Origin: Actinomycetes bacterium | GTDB taxonomy: Bacteria; Actinomycetota; Thermoleophilia; RBG-16-64-13 | Direction: 5' to 3' | NCBI GenBank assembly: GCA_024637035.1 | Contig: JAGXFW010000012.1 | Coordinates: 1 to 64,000, forward strand | Length of the DNA: 64,000 nucleotides | Notes under the pieces: generated by a model | What the model was told of the DNA's origin: nothing | The model's input: the letters and a program-made list of their open reading frames with translations, nothing else | The model's database searches: none | Made by a program: the position numbers and the translations under genes | Part shown: positions 8,128 to 16,577 of the stretch, piece by piece | How the letters are laid out: each line of letters opens with the position of its first letter | Position numbering within the stretch: the first letter of the stretch is position 1

Positions 8128-9095
8128 GGTCCCTTGCGGTAGTGGATGGCACCGTGGGCACCGCCGCACGCCAGGCGCGGGCCCTGGGCGGCTTTCTCCG
8201 CGAAGGTTCGAGCGGCCATGGGGCGGCGGAGACCCTGGTGCTCTATCGCGACGAGTGCGACGTGGGCCGACTTGTGGAGCAGGCACCCACTCGCGGGGTG
8301 CGTCTCGTGAAGACGGCCGGTGGGCGGCCTGATGCGATCGTGGGGATCCTCGCAGCTCTGGCCCGAGACGAGGGGTGCCGGCTCTTCATCTTCGCCGGCG
8401 GATACTCGGGCACGGAGTCGGCGACGCGTCTGGCCCACCGCACCGGTGGGGCCGTGGTGACCGACGCTCTGAGCATCGAGGTCGGGTCGGACCGACTCCT
8501 GTGCCGCAGGCACGTGTACTCCAAACACATGGTAGGACGTTTCGAGCTCTCAGCGTCTCCCTGGTGTGTCAGCATCGACGTTTCATGGGGGGACGCGCAG
8601 ACTGCCGCTGCTCTCGAGCACGTCGTCCTGTCGGCCACGGATGAGACCGGCACCGCCGCGGAGGTGGACGAGACCCGCTTCGAGGACCTCGAGCTGACCC
8701 AATCGACTCCCACGGGGGATCTTGCGCAGAGCCGGTTCCTGGTGGTGGCGGGAGCCGGAGCGGGGAGTCGCGAAGGGGTGGAGCGCGTCGCGGCGGCAGC
8801 TCGTCGCATGGGGGCCGACTTCGGTGTGAGCCGACCGGTCGCTATGAGCGCATGGGCCCCCGTGGATCGGCTCGTCGGAGTCTCGGGGACTCGCACCGCG
8901 CCCGAGTTGTGTGTCGTCGTCGGGGTCTCGGGGGCTCCAGCCCTCTACTGGGGTATCGAGAAGGCTGGGTTCATCGCGGCGATCGACCTCGACGAGCGGG
9001 CCCCGATCGCGAAGAGCGCTGATGCCGTGATCCTCGACGACGGCGTGATGGTCATCGAGGAGTTGGCGAAGATCATCGCTTCGAGTCGGGAGTGA
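8124..9095 (+). CDS. etfA: Electron transfer flavoprotein alpha subunit
   Basis: The FAD-binding ETF subunit; passes electrons from the oxidase to a quinone reductase, or takes part in flavin-based bifurcation. The C-terminal FAD domain is clear: VVGVSGAPALYWGIEKAGFIAAIDLD followed by APIAKSADAVILDDG. I take GTG 8124, which overlaps the etfB TGA (GTGA); the ORF-track start at 8097 would run into etfB. 323 residues, normal length. Last gene of the operon; a 220-bp gap with operator site B follows before tetR. Confidence 0.88.
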   Translation: MRSLAVVDGTVGTAARQARALGGFLREGSSGHGAAETLVLYRDECDVGRLVEQAPTRGVRLVKTAGGRPDAIVGILAALARDEGCRLFIFAGGYSGTESATRLAHRTGGAVVTDALSIEVGSDRLLCRRHVYSKHMVGRFELSASPWCVSIDVSWGDAQTAAALEHVVLSATDETGTAAEVDETRFEDLELTQSTPTGDLAQSRFLVVAGAGAGSREGVERVAAAARRMGADFGVSRPVAMSAWAPVDRLVGVSGTRTAPELCVVVGVSGAPALYWGIEKAGFIAAIDLDERAPIAKSADAVILDDGVMVIEELAKIIASSRE

Positions 9096-9178
9096 CCGCC
9101 GACGTACCCGTATCACGTCGTTCGCTCTGCGCGTTCGTGGCAACGGAATCAGCCGTCTCTTCAGTTCGCGCCGTCTGG

Positions 9179-9217
9179 TAGGATGGCGATCAGAGCACTA
9201 ACCGATCAATCAGTTAG
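9179..9217 (+). promoter_or_regulatory. Promoter -10 and TetR-type operator, site B
   Basis: TAGGAT (9179-9184) is a possible -10 without a convincing -35. CTAACCGATCAATCAGTTAG (9198-9217) is the second copy of the palindrome and lies about 100 bp before the tetR start, as expected for autoregulation. Confidence 0.62.
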
Positions 9218-9316
9218 CGCTCCAATCCACACCGGCGGGGCACCGCGTGCTGAGCGCGTGCGGCGTGCGGGCCGGGAGACGGAGAAGCCGACAGTCGCCG
9301 TAGAGAGCGAGGATCT

Positions 9317-10027
9317 GTGAAAGCGGGGCAGGGCCAGATCGATGTGGGGGAGACGAGCGACGCGGTGGCGCTGGATACCGCGTCCGCGGTGCACTTCGAC
9401 TTCGACAACCCGTTGTCGGAGCTTCCGGAGGTCGCGCGGAAGCTCCTCCTGGCGGCCAAGAGCATCGTGGCCGACCAGGGCTTCGATGCCCTCAGTCTGA
9501 ACTCCATCTCTGAGGTGTCGGGCGAGAACAAGGCCATGATCTCCTACTACTTCGGAGGCAAGGCTGGTTTGATCGCAGCCGTCTTGGACTCGGTCATCCA
9601 CGACGAGTACTTGATGTCCGTGGCGAGGATGAAGGATGTGGGGACAGGCGAGCGAGTACCCCGCATGATCGACGAGATGCGCCGCATCACCACGGCCCAT
9701 GATGAGTTCCGTGTCTTCTTCGAGTTGCTACCCGTAGCGCTCAGAAACGAGATGCTACGCAAACGTATCGCTCTTCTGTACGAGTGGTACCGCAGCGAGA
9801 AACTCGGTTGGCTGGGAGTCCCTGACGTTCAGGATGCCCTCGACGACCCCGGCATACTCGGCCTCTCCCAACTCCTCTCTGCCTTCATCGATGGGATAGC
9901 CATCCAGACAGCCATCGATCCCGACCTCGATCTCACCAACGCATATGCAGTTCTCTCCAAGATGATCGAAAGCTGCTTCCCCGAGATCTCCGGCGGTGTG
10001 GCGGTGTCGTCGGAAGGCTTGGCGTAG
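9317..10027 (+). CDS. TetR-family transcriptional regulator
   Basis: DNA-binding repressor, 236 residues. After about 40 less-conserved residues comes the HTH domain: ARKLLLAAKSIVADQGFDALSLNSISEVSG, recognition part ENKAMISYYFGGKAGLIAAVL, the classic TetR helix-turn-helix. The rest is a helical ligand-binding domain. GTG start with GAGCGAGGA upstream. It sits between the catabolic operon and the ABC importer, and three related 20-bp palindromes flank these units, so it is the obvious candidate repressor for all of them. The ligand is probably the imported substrate or a derivative. Confidence 0.87.
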   Translation: MKAGQGQIDVGETSDAVALDTASAVHFDFDNPLSELPEVARKLLLAAKSIVADQGFDALSLNSISEVSGENKAMISYYFGGKAGLIAAVLDSVIHDEYLMSVARMKDVGTGERVPRMIDEMRRITTAHDEFRVFFELLPVALRNEMLRKRIALLYEWYRSEKLGWLGVPDVQDALDDPGILGLSQLLSAFIDGIAIQTAIDPDLDLTNAYAVLSKMIESCFPEISGGVAVSSEGLA

Positions 10028-10075
10028 CGTTTGCCAGGGGACCTACGGTTCCGGGAGCGTTCGAGGACGCCGGAG

Positions 10076-10095
10076 CTAATTGATCGATTGATTAG
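10076..10095. promoter_or_regulatory. TetR-type operator, site C
   Basis: CTAATTGATCGATTGATTAG, near-palindromic and almost identical to the reverse complement of site A. It lies about 155 bp before the binding-protein gene and just upstream of TTGACA (10099-10104), a possible -35; the matching -10 (AAGAGT at 10122) is weak. The rest of the 225-bp gap has nothing recognisable. Confidence 0.68.
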
Positions 10096-10251
10096 GGATT
10101 GACACAGGACAAACGTCGTGAAAGAGTTTGGCCGATGGACGCCCGAATCGGGCCTCCGGGGGCATCGCGGCCGACTCGAAAGTGGCCGGGTGCCGTCATC
10201 TAGAGCGACCGTCACTCGTCGGCCGCCGGGGAACAGAAGGGGGTTTTCAGA

Positions 10252-11889
10252 GTGAGCGAAGACGTCAAGAAGTCGGGATTCGATCTCGACCAGATCCTGG
10301 GCACGAGGATCACGCGCCGTGACCTCATCAAGCGGGGAACGGCCGTAGGAGCCATCCTCGGACTCGGTCCGCTGCTGGCAGCCTGTGGAGATGGGACCAC
10401 GACCACAACGGCCACCGGGGGCACCACCACCACCGTGGGTGAGATGAAGAAGGGCGGCAACCTGAGGATCGGACTCGTCGGGGGCGGTGCTCAAGACACG
10501 GCCGACCCGCACATGTCTTCCTTCATCCCCGATGACGCCATCAACTGGTGCCTGTTCGAGGGCCTTCTCCAGTACAGCCCCGACTACACGCCGGAATACG
10601 TTCTTGCCGAAGACGTCTCTCCGAACGACGACGCTACGGTGTGGACGGCCAAGATCAAGTCCGGCATAACGTGGCATGACGGCAAACCCCTCACCGCCGA
10701 CGACGTGGTCTTCTCCTTCAAGCGCATCGTGGATGCCGCGAACCCGCTCCTCGGTGCTGCCGCGCTCGGTGGACTGACGCCGGAGAATATCGTCAAGGTA
10801 GACGACATGACCGTCACCTTCACCTTCGACGCGCCGAACGTCACTTTCAAGACCGACGCCCTCACGCAGCGCCTCGTGCACGTGGTTCCGGTGGGCTTCG
10901 ACCCCGCGAATCCGATCGGCACTGGGCCGTTCAAGATGAACAGCTTCAAACCCGGCGAGGGCTTCGTCCTCGACGCCTTCGCGGATTATCACGGGGGCGC
11001 ACCGTACCTCGATACCCTCACCTTCACTGAGTTCGAGGATCCCACGGCCCGTGTGAACGCACTGCTCAGCGGCGCGGTGGACGCGATCTGCGAGCTTCCT
11101 CCGTCGCAACTGCCCGTCATCGAGGCGACGGCCGGCCTTGTGGCCCTGAACTCGAAGTCTGGTGGCTGGGTGCCGTTCTGCATGAACTTGAGCGTGAAGC
11201 CGTTCGACGACGTGCGTGTGCGCCAAGCCTTCCGACTCATCGTCGACCGTCAGCAGATCCTCGACAACGCGTACAGCGGCGTCGGCTGGATCGGCAACGA
11301 CATGTACTCCCCGTTCGACAAGGGCTATCCGAGCGACCTGCCGCAGCGCACGCAGGACATCGAGCAGGCCAAGGCTCTCCTGGCTGAAGCCGGGTACGCC
11401 GACGGCCTCACTGTCGACCTGGTCACGTCCGATGCGGTCGGCAACGGTGCGGTCGCGCAGGCGGAGATCTTCGCCGAGCAGGCCAAGGCCGCCGGCGTCA
11501 CGGTGAACGTACAGAAGGTCGACAGCGCTGTGATCTACGGCGACGATTACCTCACCTGGGGCTTCTCGTGTGACTACTGGGGGCTCCGCAACTACCTCCA
11601 GCAGGCCGCGGCGGGGTCGAGGCCCGACGCGCCCTACAATGAGACGCATTGGGAGAACGCGGAGTGGCTGGCGCTCGTGGACGAGGCCACCCGCACCGCC
11701 GATGACGACAAGCGGAACGACCTCATCAGGCAGGCGAACACCATCGAATACAACGAGGGTGGCTACATCATCCCCACCTTCAAGAACCAGCTCGACGCAT
11801 ACAGCGACAAGCTTGTCGGCATCGAGCAGAACGAAGTGATCGGGATCCCGCTGGGAAGGTGGCGTTTGCACACCGTCTCGTTCAAGTAG
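10252..11889 (+). CDS. ABC importer substrate-binding lipoprotein, family 5 (DppA/OppA type), Tat-exported
   Basis: Captures the transported solute outside the membrane. Residues about 20-46 read TRRDLIKRGTAVGAILGLGPLLAAC: a twin-arginine motif followed by a lipobox, so the protein is folded before export and lipid-anchored. A Thr-rich linker then leads to the solute-binding domain with family 5 hallmarks (ADPHMSSFIPDDAINWCLFEGLL, WHDGKPLTADDVVFSFKRI, GTGPFKM, RVRQAFRLIVDRQQIL). 545 residues, normal. GTG start preceded by AGAAGGGGG. First gene of the importer operon, behind operator site C. Family 5 proteins bind peptides, nickel, opines, glycosides and quaternary amines; specificity is unknown here. 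Confidence 0.88.
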   Translation: MSEDVKKSGFDLDQILGTRITRRDLIKRGTAVGAILGLGPLLAACGDGTTTTTATGGTTTTVGEMKKGGNLRIGLVGGGAQDTADPHMSSFIPDDAINWCLFEGLLQYSPDYTPEYVLAEDVSPNDDATVWTAKIKSGITWHDGKPLTADDVVFSFKRIVDAANPLLGAAALGGLTPENIVKVDDMTVTFTFDAPNVTFKTDALTQRLVHVVPVGFDPANPIGTGPFKMNSFKPGEGFVLDAFADYHGGAPYLDTLTFTEFEDPTARVNALLSGAVDAICELPPSQLPVIEATAGLVALNSKSGGWVPFCMNLSVKPFDDVRVRQAFRLIVDRQQILDNAYSGVGWIGNDMYSPFDKGYPSDLPQRTQDIEQAKALLAEAGYADGLTVDLVTSDAVGNGAVAQAEIFAEQAKAAGVTVNVQKVDSAVIYGDDYLTWGFSCDYWGLRNYLQQAAAGSRPDAPYNETHWENAEWLALVDEATRTADDDKRNDLIRQANTIEYNEGGYIIPTFKNQLDAYSDKLVGIEQNEVIGIPLGRWRLHTVSFK

Positions 11890-11967
11890 TATTCGGTCAA
11901 CGATAGGCACTGACGGCGGGCTCCCCGGGGGGGCGCCCGCCGTCCGCGGAAAGGGGGAAGATCCGCG

Positions 11968-12930
11968 GTGCCACCTCTTCTGAAGGTCATCGTACGGCGA
12001 ACGCTACTTGGTTTGCTCACGCTTCTTCTCGTCTCGATCGTCGTGTTCGCCGCCACACAGGCTCTGCCCAGCGACACTGCGCGCGCCATCCTCGGCCGTG
12101 AGGCTACTCCGGAGCGTCTGACCGCGCTTCGCGAGCAACTGGGTCTCAACCGGCCGGCGATCGTGCAGTACGGCAGTTGGCTCGGTGGTGTCGCCACCGG
12201 AGATCTCGGCGACTCGCTGGTCGCCAAGCAGCCGGTCACTGCCCTCATCTCGGGTCGGGTCAGGAACTCAGCCGCGCTCGTACTGGTGGCGGCGCTCATC
12301 AGTGTCCCACTCGCGCTGTTCCTGGGGAGTCTGAGTGGTCTGCTCCGCGACCGAGGGTTCGATACGGTCGTGTCACTCGGCAGCTTGACTTTGGCGGCTT
12401 TGCCCGAGTTCGTGGTGGGGATCCTTCTTATCCTGCTGCTGGCCACTCAGGTGTTCCACATCTTCCCCGCGGTGACTCTGCTCGATCCTCAAGTCTCCGT
12501 TTTCGCGCAGTTGAAGATACTCGTGCTGCCTTCCCTCACGCTGGTACTGGCTGTGGCGCCCTACATCGTGCGCACGCTCCGGGCCTCGATGATCGAGGTC
12601 CTCGAGAGCGACTACATCCAGATGGCCCGTCTCAAGGGTATGTCGGAGCGCACTGTGCTCGGTCGCCACGCCCTGCCGAATGCGGTCGTGCCCGCTATCC
12701 AGGTGATCGCCTTGAACCTCGCGTGGCTGGCGGGTGGCGTGGTCGTCGTGGAGTATCTGTTCAACTACCCGGGCATCGGTTCGGCTCTCATGGACGCTGT
12801 GTCCACCCGTGACCTTCCGGTGATCCAGGCGATCACTCTGCTCATAGCCGGGCTGTACGTCATCTTCAACCTCGTGGCGGACATCCTCACGATCCTGGTG
12901 AGCCCCCGGCTTCGGACGGGGCTGCAATGA
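11968..12930 (+). CDS. ABC importer permease, DppB type
   Basis: Inner-membrane channel subunit, 320 residues with about six hydrophobic segments. The EAA loop that docks on the ATPase is visible: SDYIQMARLKGMSERTVLGRHALPNA. The N-terminal segment starting LLKVIVRRTLLGLLTLLLVSIVVF is typical of the DppB branch. GTG start after a GGAAAGGGGG purine run. It is 78 bp after the binding protein and overlaps the next permease by ATGA. Confidence 0.88.
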   Translation: MPPLLKVIVRRTLLGLLTLLLVSIVVFAATQALPSDTARAILGREATPERLTALREQLGLNRPAIVQYGSWLGGVATGDLGDSLVAKQPVTALISGRVRNSAALVLVAALISVPLALFLGSLSGLLRDRGFDTVVSLGSLTLAALPEFVVGILLILLLATQVFHIFPAVTLLDPQVSVFAQLKILVLPSLTLVLAVAPYIVRTLRASMIEVLESDYIQMARLKGMSERTVLGRHALPNAVVPAIQVIALNLAWLAGGVVVVEYLFNYPGIGSALMDAVSTRDLPVIQAITLLIAGLYVIFNLVADILTILVSPRLRTGLQ

Positions 12931-13898
12931 GCCCCGAGAGGAAGAAGGGACCGCAGGCCCTGCACGGTCCGGGCCTCGAGCTGAGCGAAGAAGTCATCGG
13001 CCCCGGTTTCGAGAACGTCTCTGCGCCGCGGGCTCAAGGTGACAAGCGGCGGAGCGAATGGGTCCAATTGGCGCGCGACGCCATAGGCTATCGGCGCACC
13101 AAGATAGGTCTGGTGCTCGTCTTGTTCGTGGCCGTGCTTGCCATCTTCGGCCCTCTCCTGGCGCCCAACACTCCCTACGAGTTCACGGGTCTGCCCTACG
13201 CTCAACCTGGAGGCGACGCCCTTCTTGGCACCGACCATCTCGGTCGCGATGTCCTCAGTCGCGTGCTCCACGGCGGTCGCTCGGTGCTCTTGCTTGCCTT
13301 TGCTGCCACTGCCATCGGTGGGTTCCTCGGCGTCACATTCGGTCTGGTGGCCGGGTATACGCGGGACGCTGTGGATGACACTGTCATGCGCCTACTCGAT
13401 GTCGTTCTCGCGTTTCCACAGATAGTCCTGGTCCTGCTCTTCGTCTCGATCCTCGGCCCCAAGGTGTGGTTGATCGTGCTCATTGTGGGGCTTACGCATT
13501 CTCCGCGTATCGCGCGCGTAACGCGCGGCGCGACCTTGGAGGTGCGAGAGAGGGACTTCATCAAAGCGGCCGAGGCGCTCGGGGTGTCGCGCATGCGGAT
13601 TGCCGTCGGTGAGATCCTGCCGACCATCACCAGCCCGCTGCTGGTCGAGTTCGGTCTTCGTCTTACCTACTCCATCGGTCTGATCGCCGCCCTCAGCTTC
13701 CTCGGCTTCGGTCTGCAGCCTCCGGCCGCCGACTGGGGGCTGATGATCAACGAGAATCGCATCGGCCTCATCGTCCAGCCCTATGCCGTCTTCGTGCCGG
13801 TGGCTTTGATCGCCATACTCACCATCGGCACGAACCTGGTGACCGATGGCATGGCCCGCGCGATGATCGGCATCGAGCGTGATACGGGGGCGGCATGA
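12927..13898 (+). CDS. ABC importer permease, DppC type
   Basis: Second channel subunit, 323 residues. A hydrophilic N-terminal tail of about 45 residues precedes the first membrane segment (IGLVLVLFVAVLAIFGPLLAP). The DppC signatures LLGTDHLGRDVLSR and the EAA loop RDFIKAAEALGVSRMRIAVGEILPT are clear. Overlaps its neighbours on both sides by ATGA, indicating a tightly coupled importer operon. Confidence 0.88.
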   Translation: MSPERKKGPQALHGPGLELSEEVIGPGFENVSAPRAQGDKRRSEWVQLARDAIGYRRTKIGLVLVLFVAVLAIFGPLLAPNTPYEFTGLPYAQPGGDALLGTDHLGRDVLSRVLHGGRSVLLLAFAATAIGGFLGVTFGLVAGYTRDAVDDTVMRLLDVVLAFPQIVLVLLFVSILGPKVWLIVLIVGLTHSPRIARVTRGATLEVRERDFIKAAEALGVSRMRIAVGEILPTITSPLLVEFGLRLTYSIGLIAALSFLGFGLQPPAADWGLMINENRIGLIVQPYAVFVPVALIAILTIGTNLVTDGMARAMIGIERDTGAA

Positions 13899-15691
13899 GC
13901 ACTATTGCACTCACGGTGCGGGACCTCCGCGTCGAACTGGATCCCTCGGGCATCGAGATCGATGACGAGGTCTCTTTCGAACTCGAAGCGGGCGAAGTCT
14001 TGGGGCTCGTGGGGGAATCTGCGTCCGGCAAGACCACAGCGGCGACCGCGCTACTCAACTTCCAGCGCCGCGGGGCTCGAATAGCCGGCGGCAGTGTCAA
14101 CGTCGCGGGAAGCGACGTGTTCGAGCTTGGGAAGAGCCAGTTACGGCACCTTCGCGGCGGCGAGATCTCCTATGTTCCCCAGGATCCGGGCTCAGCCCTG
14201 AACCCCGCCTTGCGCATCGGCACGCAACTGCGCGAGGTGCTCGAAGAACACGGATTCGGCTCGTCGGACGCCGAGCGGAGAGAGCGTGTCGAAGAGATGA
14301 TGGCCGAGGTCCTGCTGCCGTCAGACAGGGAATTCCTGCGGCGCTATCCCCACCAGCTCTCCGGGGGGCAACAGCAGCGCGTCGTTCTCGCCATGGCTTT
14401 CGCCTGTCGGCCCAAGGTGATCGTGCTCGACGAGCCGACCACCGGTCTCGACGTGACCACCCAAGCACATGTGCTCTCCACCTTGCGCGATCTGGCGAAA
14501 GCGCATGGGGTGGCGGCGGTCTACGTTACTCACGATCTGGCAGTGGTTGCAGAACTGGCCGACAGGATCGCCGTGATGTACGCGGGCCGCATCGTCGAAC
14601 GCGGGCCCAGCCACGATCTATTCAACGGCGCCAGCCACCCCTACACGCGTGGTCTCCTGGCCGCCATTCCCGTGATCGAGGGACGTCGCGCGCTCCAAGG
14701 GATACCGGGATACGCGCCCCGTCCGGGCCGTCGCCCTCCGGGCTGCGCGTTCCAACCGAGGTGTTCCTACGCCGTGGATCGATGCGAGACCGAGATGCCG
14801 CCGGAGACCAGTGTCTCGCCGACCCACTTGGTGCGCTGCTGGCGTGCGGTAGAAATCGGTGCCATCGTCTCCGTCGCCTCAGACACCAACGAGTCCGCTC
14901 TGGTTGGCGGCGGCCAGGAGGCGCTCTTGCAGGTCAAGAACCTCACGGCCTGGTACGGCACTCGCGAGATACTCCACGATGTCGATATCACCCTGCGGGC
15001 GAGGGAGTGTCTTGCCGTGGTCGGGGAGTCGGGCAGCGGAAAGACCACGTTGTCCCGGTGCATCGCGGGACTGCACGCCTTCAAGATGACCGGTGACATC
15101 GAATTCCAGGGCGCGCCGCTGGCGCGCCACGCACGCAGTCGACCGGTCCCGATCCGCCGATCCATCCAGTATGTGTTCCAAAACCCGTACAGCTCGCTGC
15201 ACCCACGCAAGACGATAGCGCAGATCCTGAGGCAGCCTCTCGACATCTTCTTCGATCTGGACCGCACCCAGCGCGAGGAGCGCCTCGCCGAACTGCTCGA
15301 GCTCGTGTCTCTTGAGGGTTCACTTCTGCGGCGGTATCCGGACCAACTCTCCGGAGGGGAGCGGCAGCGGGTCGCGATCGCCCGCGCCCTGGCGGCAGAC
15401 CCGATCGTGCTTGTCTGCGACGAGGTGACATCCTGGCTCGATGTCTCCGTTCAGGCATCGATAGTGGAGTTGCTCGTCCGCCTTCAGCAGGAGATAGGCC
15501 TCTGCATGCTGTTCGTGACGCACAACCTGGCGCTGATCCGAAGCATCGCCTTCGAGGTGGCTGTGATGAGCGAGGGGCGCGTCGTAGAGTACGGACCCAC
15601 GGATCAGGTTCTTGCGGACCCCCAGGCTTCGTACACTCGAAGTCTCCTTGCGGACACGCCGACTATCAAGGGCGTACTCTCCGGAGGCTGA
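13895..15691 (+). CDS. ABC importer fused double ATPase (DppD-DppF in one chain)
   Basis: Powers the importer. 598 residues with two complete nucleotide-binding domains. First: Walker A GESASGKTT, signature LSGGQQQR, Walker B VIVLDEP, then the DppD-type C-terminal Cys motif (PPGCAFQPRCSYAVDRC). Second: Walker A GESGSGKTT, signature LSGGERQR, Walker B VLVCDEV. In the second Walker B the usual catalytic E is kept, but the following residue is V instead of P. In many species these are two genes. A hairpin follows the stop, so this ends the importer operon. Confidence 0.9.
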   Translation: MSTIALTVRDLRVELDPSGIEIDDEVSFELEAGEVLGLVGESASGKTTAATALLNFQRRGARIAGGSVNVAGSDVFELGKSQLRHLRGGEISYVPQDPGSALNPALRIGTQLREVLEEHGFGSSDAERRERVEEMMAEVLLPSDREFLRRYPHQLSGGQQQRVVLAMAFACRPKVIVLDEPTTGLDVTTQAHVLSTLRDLAKAHGVAAVYVTHDLAVVAELADRIAVMYAGRIVERGPSHDLFNGASHPYTRGLLAAIPVIEGRRALQGIPGYAPRPGRRPPGCAFQPRCSYAVDRCETEMPPETSVSPTHLVRCWRAVEIGAIVSVASDTNESALVGGGQEALLQVKNLTAWYGTREILHDVDITLRARECLAVVGESGSGKTTLSRCIAGLHAFKMTGDIEFQGAPLARHARSRPVPIRRSIQYVFQNPYSSLHPRKTIAQILRQPLDIFFDLDRTQREERLAELLELVSLEGSLLRRYPDQLSGGERQRVAIARALAADPIVLVCDEVTSWLDVSVQASIVELLVRLQQEIGLCMLFVTHNLALIRSIAFEVAVMSEGRVVEYGPTDQVLADPQASYTRSLLADTPTIKGVLSGG

Positions 15692-15693
15692 TC

Positions 15694-15718
15694 CGCCTCG
15701 CCGCAGTGGGGCGAGGCG
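15694..15718 (+). terminator. Hairpin terminator after the importer operon
   Basis: CGCCTCGCC and GGCGAGGCG form a perfect 9-bp stem with a 7-nt loop, starting 3 bp after the stop, followed by TT but no long T run. Confidence 0.6.
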
Positions 15719-15774
15719 TTCAGACAGGGGGACGGTCGGTCGAACGAGCGAACCGGATCGTGGATCGCGCCCGT

Positions 15775-16482
15775 CTACTCGTAGCCCTCGAAGTTCTCGA
15801 GCACCATCCGGCGGCGATCGATGCCCAATTCGTCGAGCACGCCCTTCACAGAGACCACCATCGACGGGGGGCCGCTGACGTAGTAGGTCCACTCCGCGGG
15901 ATCTTCGATCGCCGCCTTCACCGTCTCGAGACCGATGTAGCCTTGGGGACCATCCCAGTCGAGCGGTGGATCGACCAACACGTGGGTAACCCGTAGGCCG
16001 GCCAGCTGCGAAGAGAAGGTCTCGAGTTCGAGCCGGAACGGGATCGTGTCCATGCTCTGATTGCCGTACAGCAACACCACCTCGATGTCGCTGCCGGTGT
16101 CGGCGAGGTAGCGCAGGATGCTGCGCACCGGGGTGATGCCGATGCCTCCCGTGATGAACGCGAGGCGCTTCGCATCCTCGCGTAGGGTGAAGCTCCCGAA
16201 CGGTCCCTCCATCTCCACTTCGGTGCCATAGGGCAGGGAGTCGAGCAGGGTCTTGTAGGGAGAGCGGGTGAGGCGGGTCGTGAAGTCGAGGTAGCCCTCG
16301 GTGGGGGAGCTCGAGTGGGTGAAGTGTTTGGTGAGGTAGCCGTCGCCATTCGGGATGGTGAGCACGAACCATTGGCCTGCTTCGAATTCATACTGCTTGA
16401 TCCGGTCGAACCGGTACGTCTTGACACCGTCCACTCGGGGGATCCGGTCGACGAGTTTGGTGCTGAATGTCATGCTCTTCAT
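15775..16482 (-). CDS. FAD/NAD-binding ferredoxin reductase-like oxidoreductase
   Basis: Moves electrons between NAD(P)H and an iron-sulfur or flavin partner. 235 residues: FAD beta-barrel (QYEFEAGQWFVLTIP, HFTHSSSPTEGYLDFTTRL), then NAD(P) domain with FITGGIGITPVRSILRYL and the terminal YYVSGPPSMVVSVKGVLDELG. The FNR superfamily motif RxYS is replaced by HFTHSSSP. I moved the start from the ORF-track position to ATG 16482, which has GAGGAGG 8 nt upstream. Convergent with the importer operon; it has no obvious copy of the TetR operator nearby, so its link to the regulon is positional only. Confidence 0.82.
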   Translation of the reverse strand: MKSMTFSTKLVDRIPRVDGVKTYRFDRIKQYEFEAGQWFVLTIPNGDGYLTKHFTHSSSPTEGYLDFTTRLTRSPYKTLLDSLPYGTEVEMEGPFGSFTLREDAKRLAFITGGIGITPVRSILRYLADTGSDIEVVLLYGNQSMDTIPFRLELETFSSQLAGLRVTHVLVDPPLDWDGPQGYIGLETVKAAIEDPAEWTYYVSGPPSMVVSVKGVLDELGIDRRRMVLENFEGYE

Positions 16483-16577
16483 CGGCGAGCCTCCTCGGTC
16501 GCGCTTCCGCGTCTGCGCGGGAAGCCTACTATCCACTTTCGCGCGGGGAGCCGCGACTCTTGCCCAGCAAGGATACA

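Noticed and set aside
9829-11910. 693-residue minus-strand ORF
   Set aside because: It lies opposite tetR and the binding-protein gene, has no domain, and reflects third-position GC bias.
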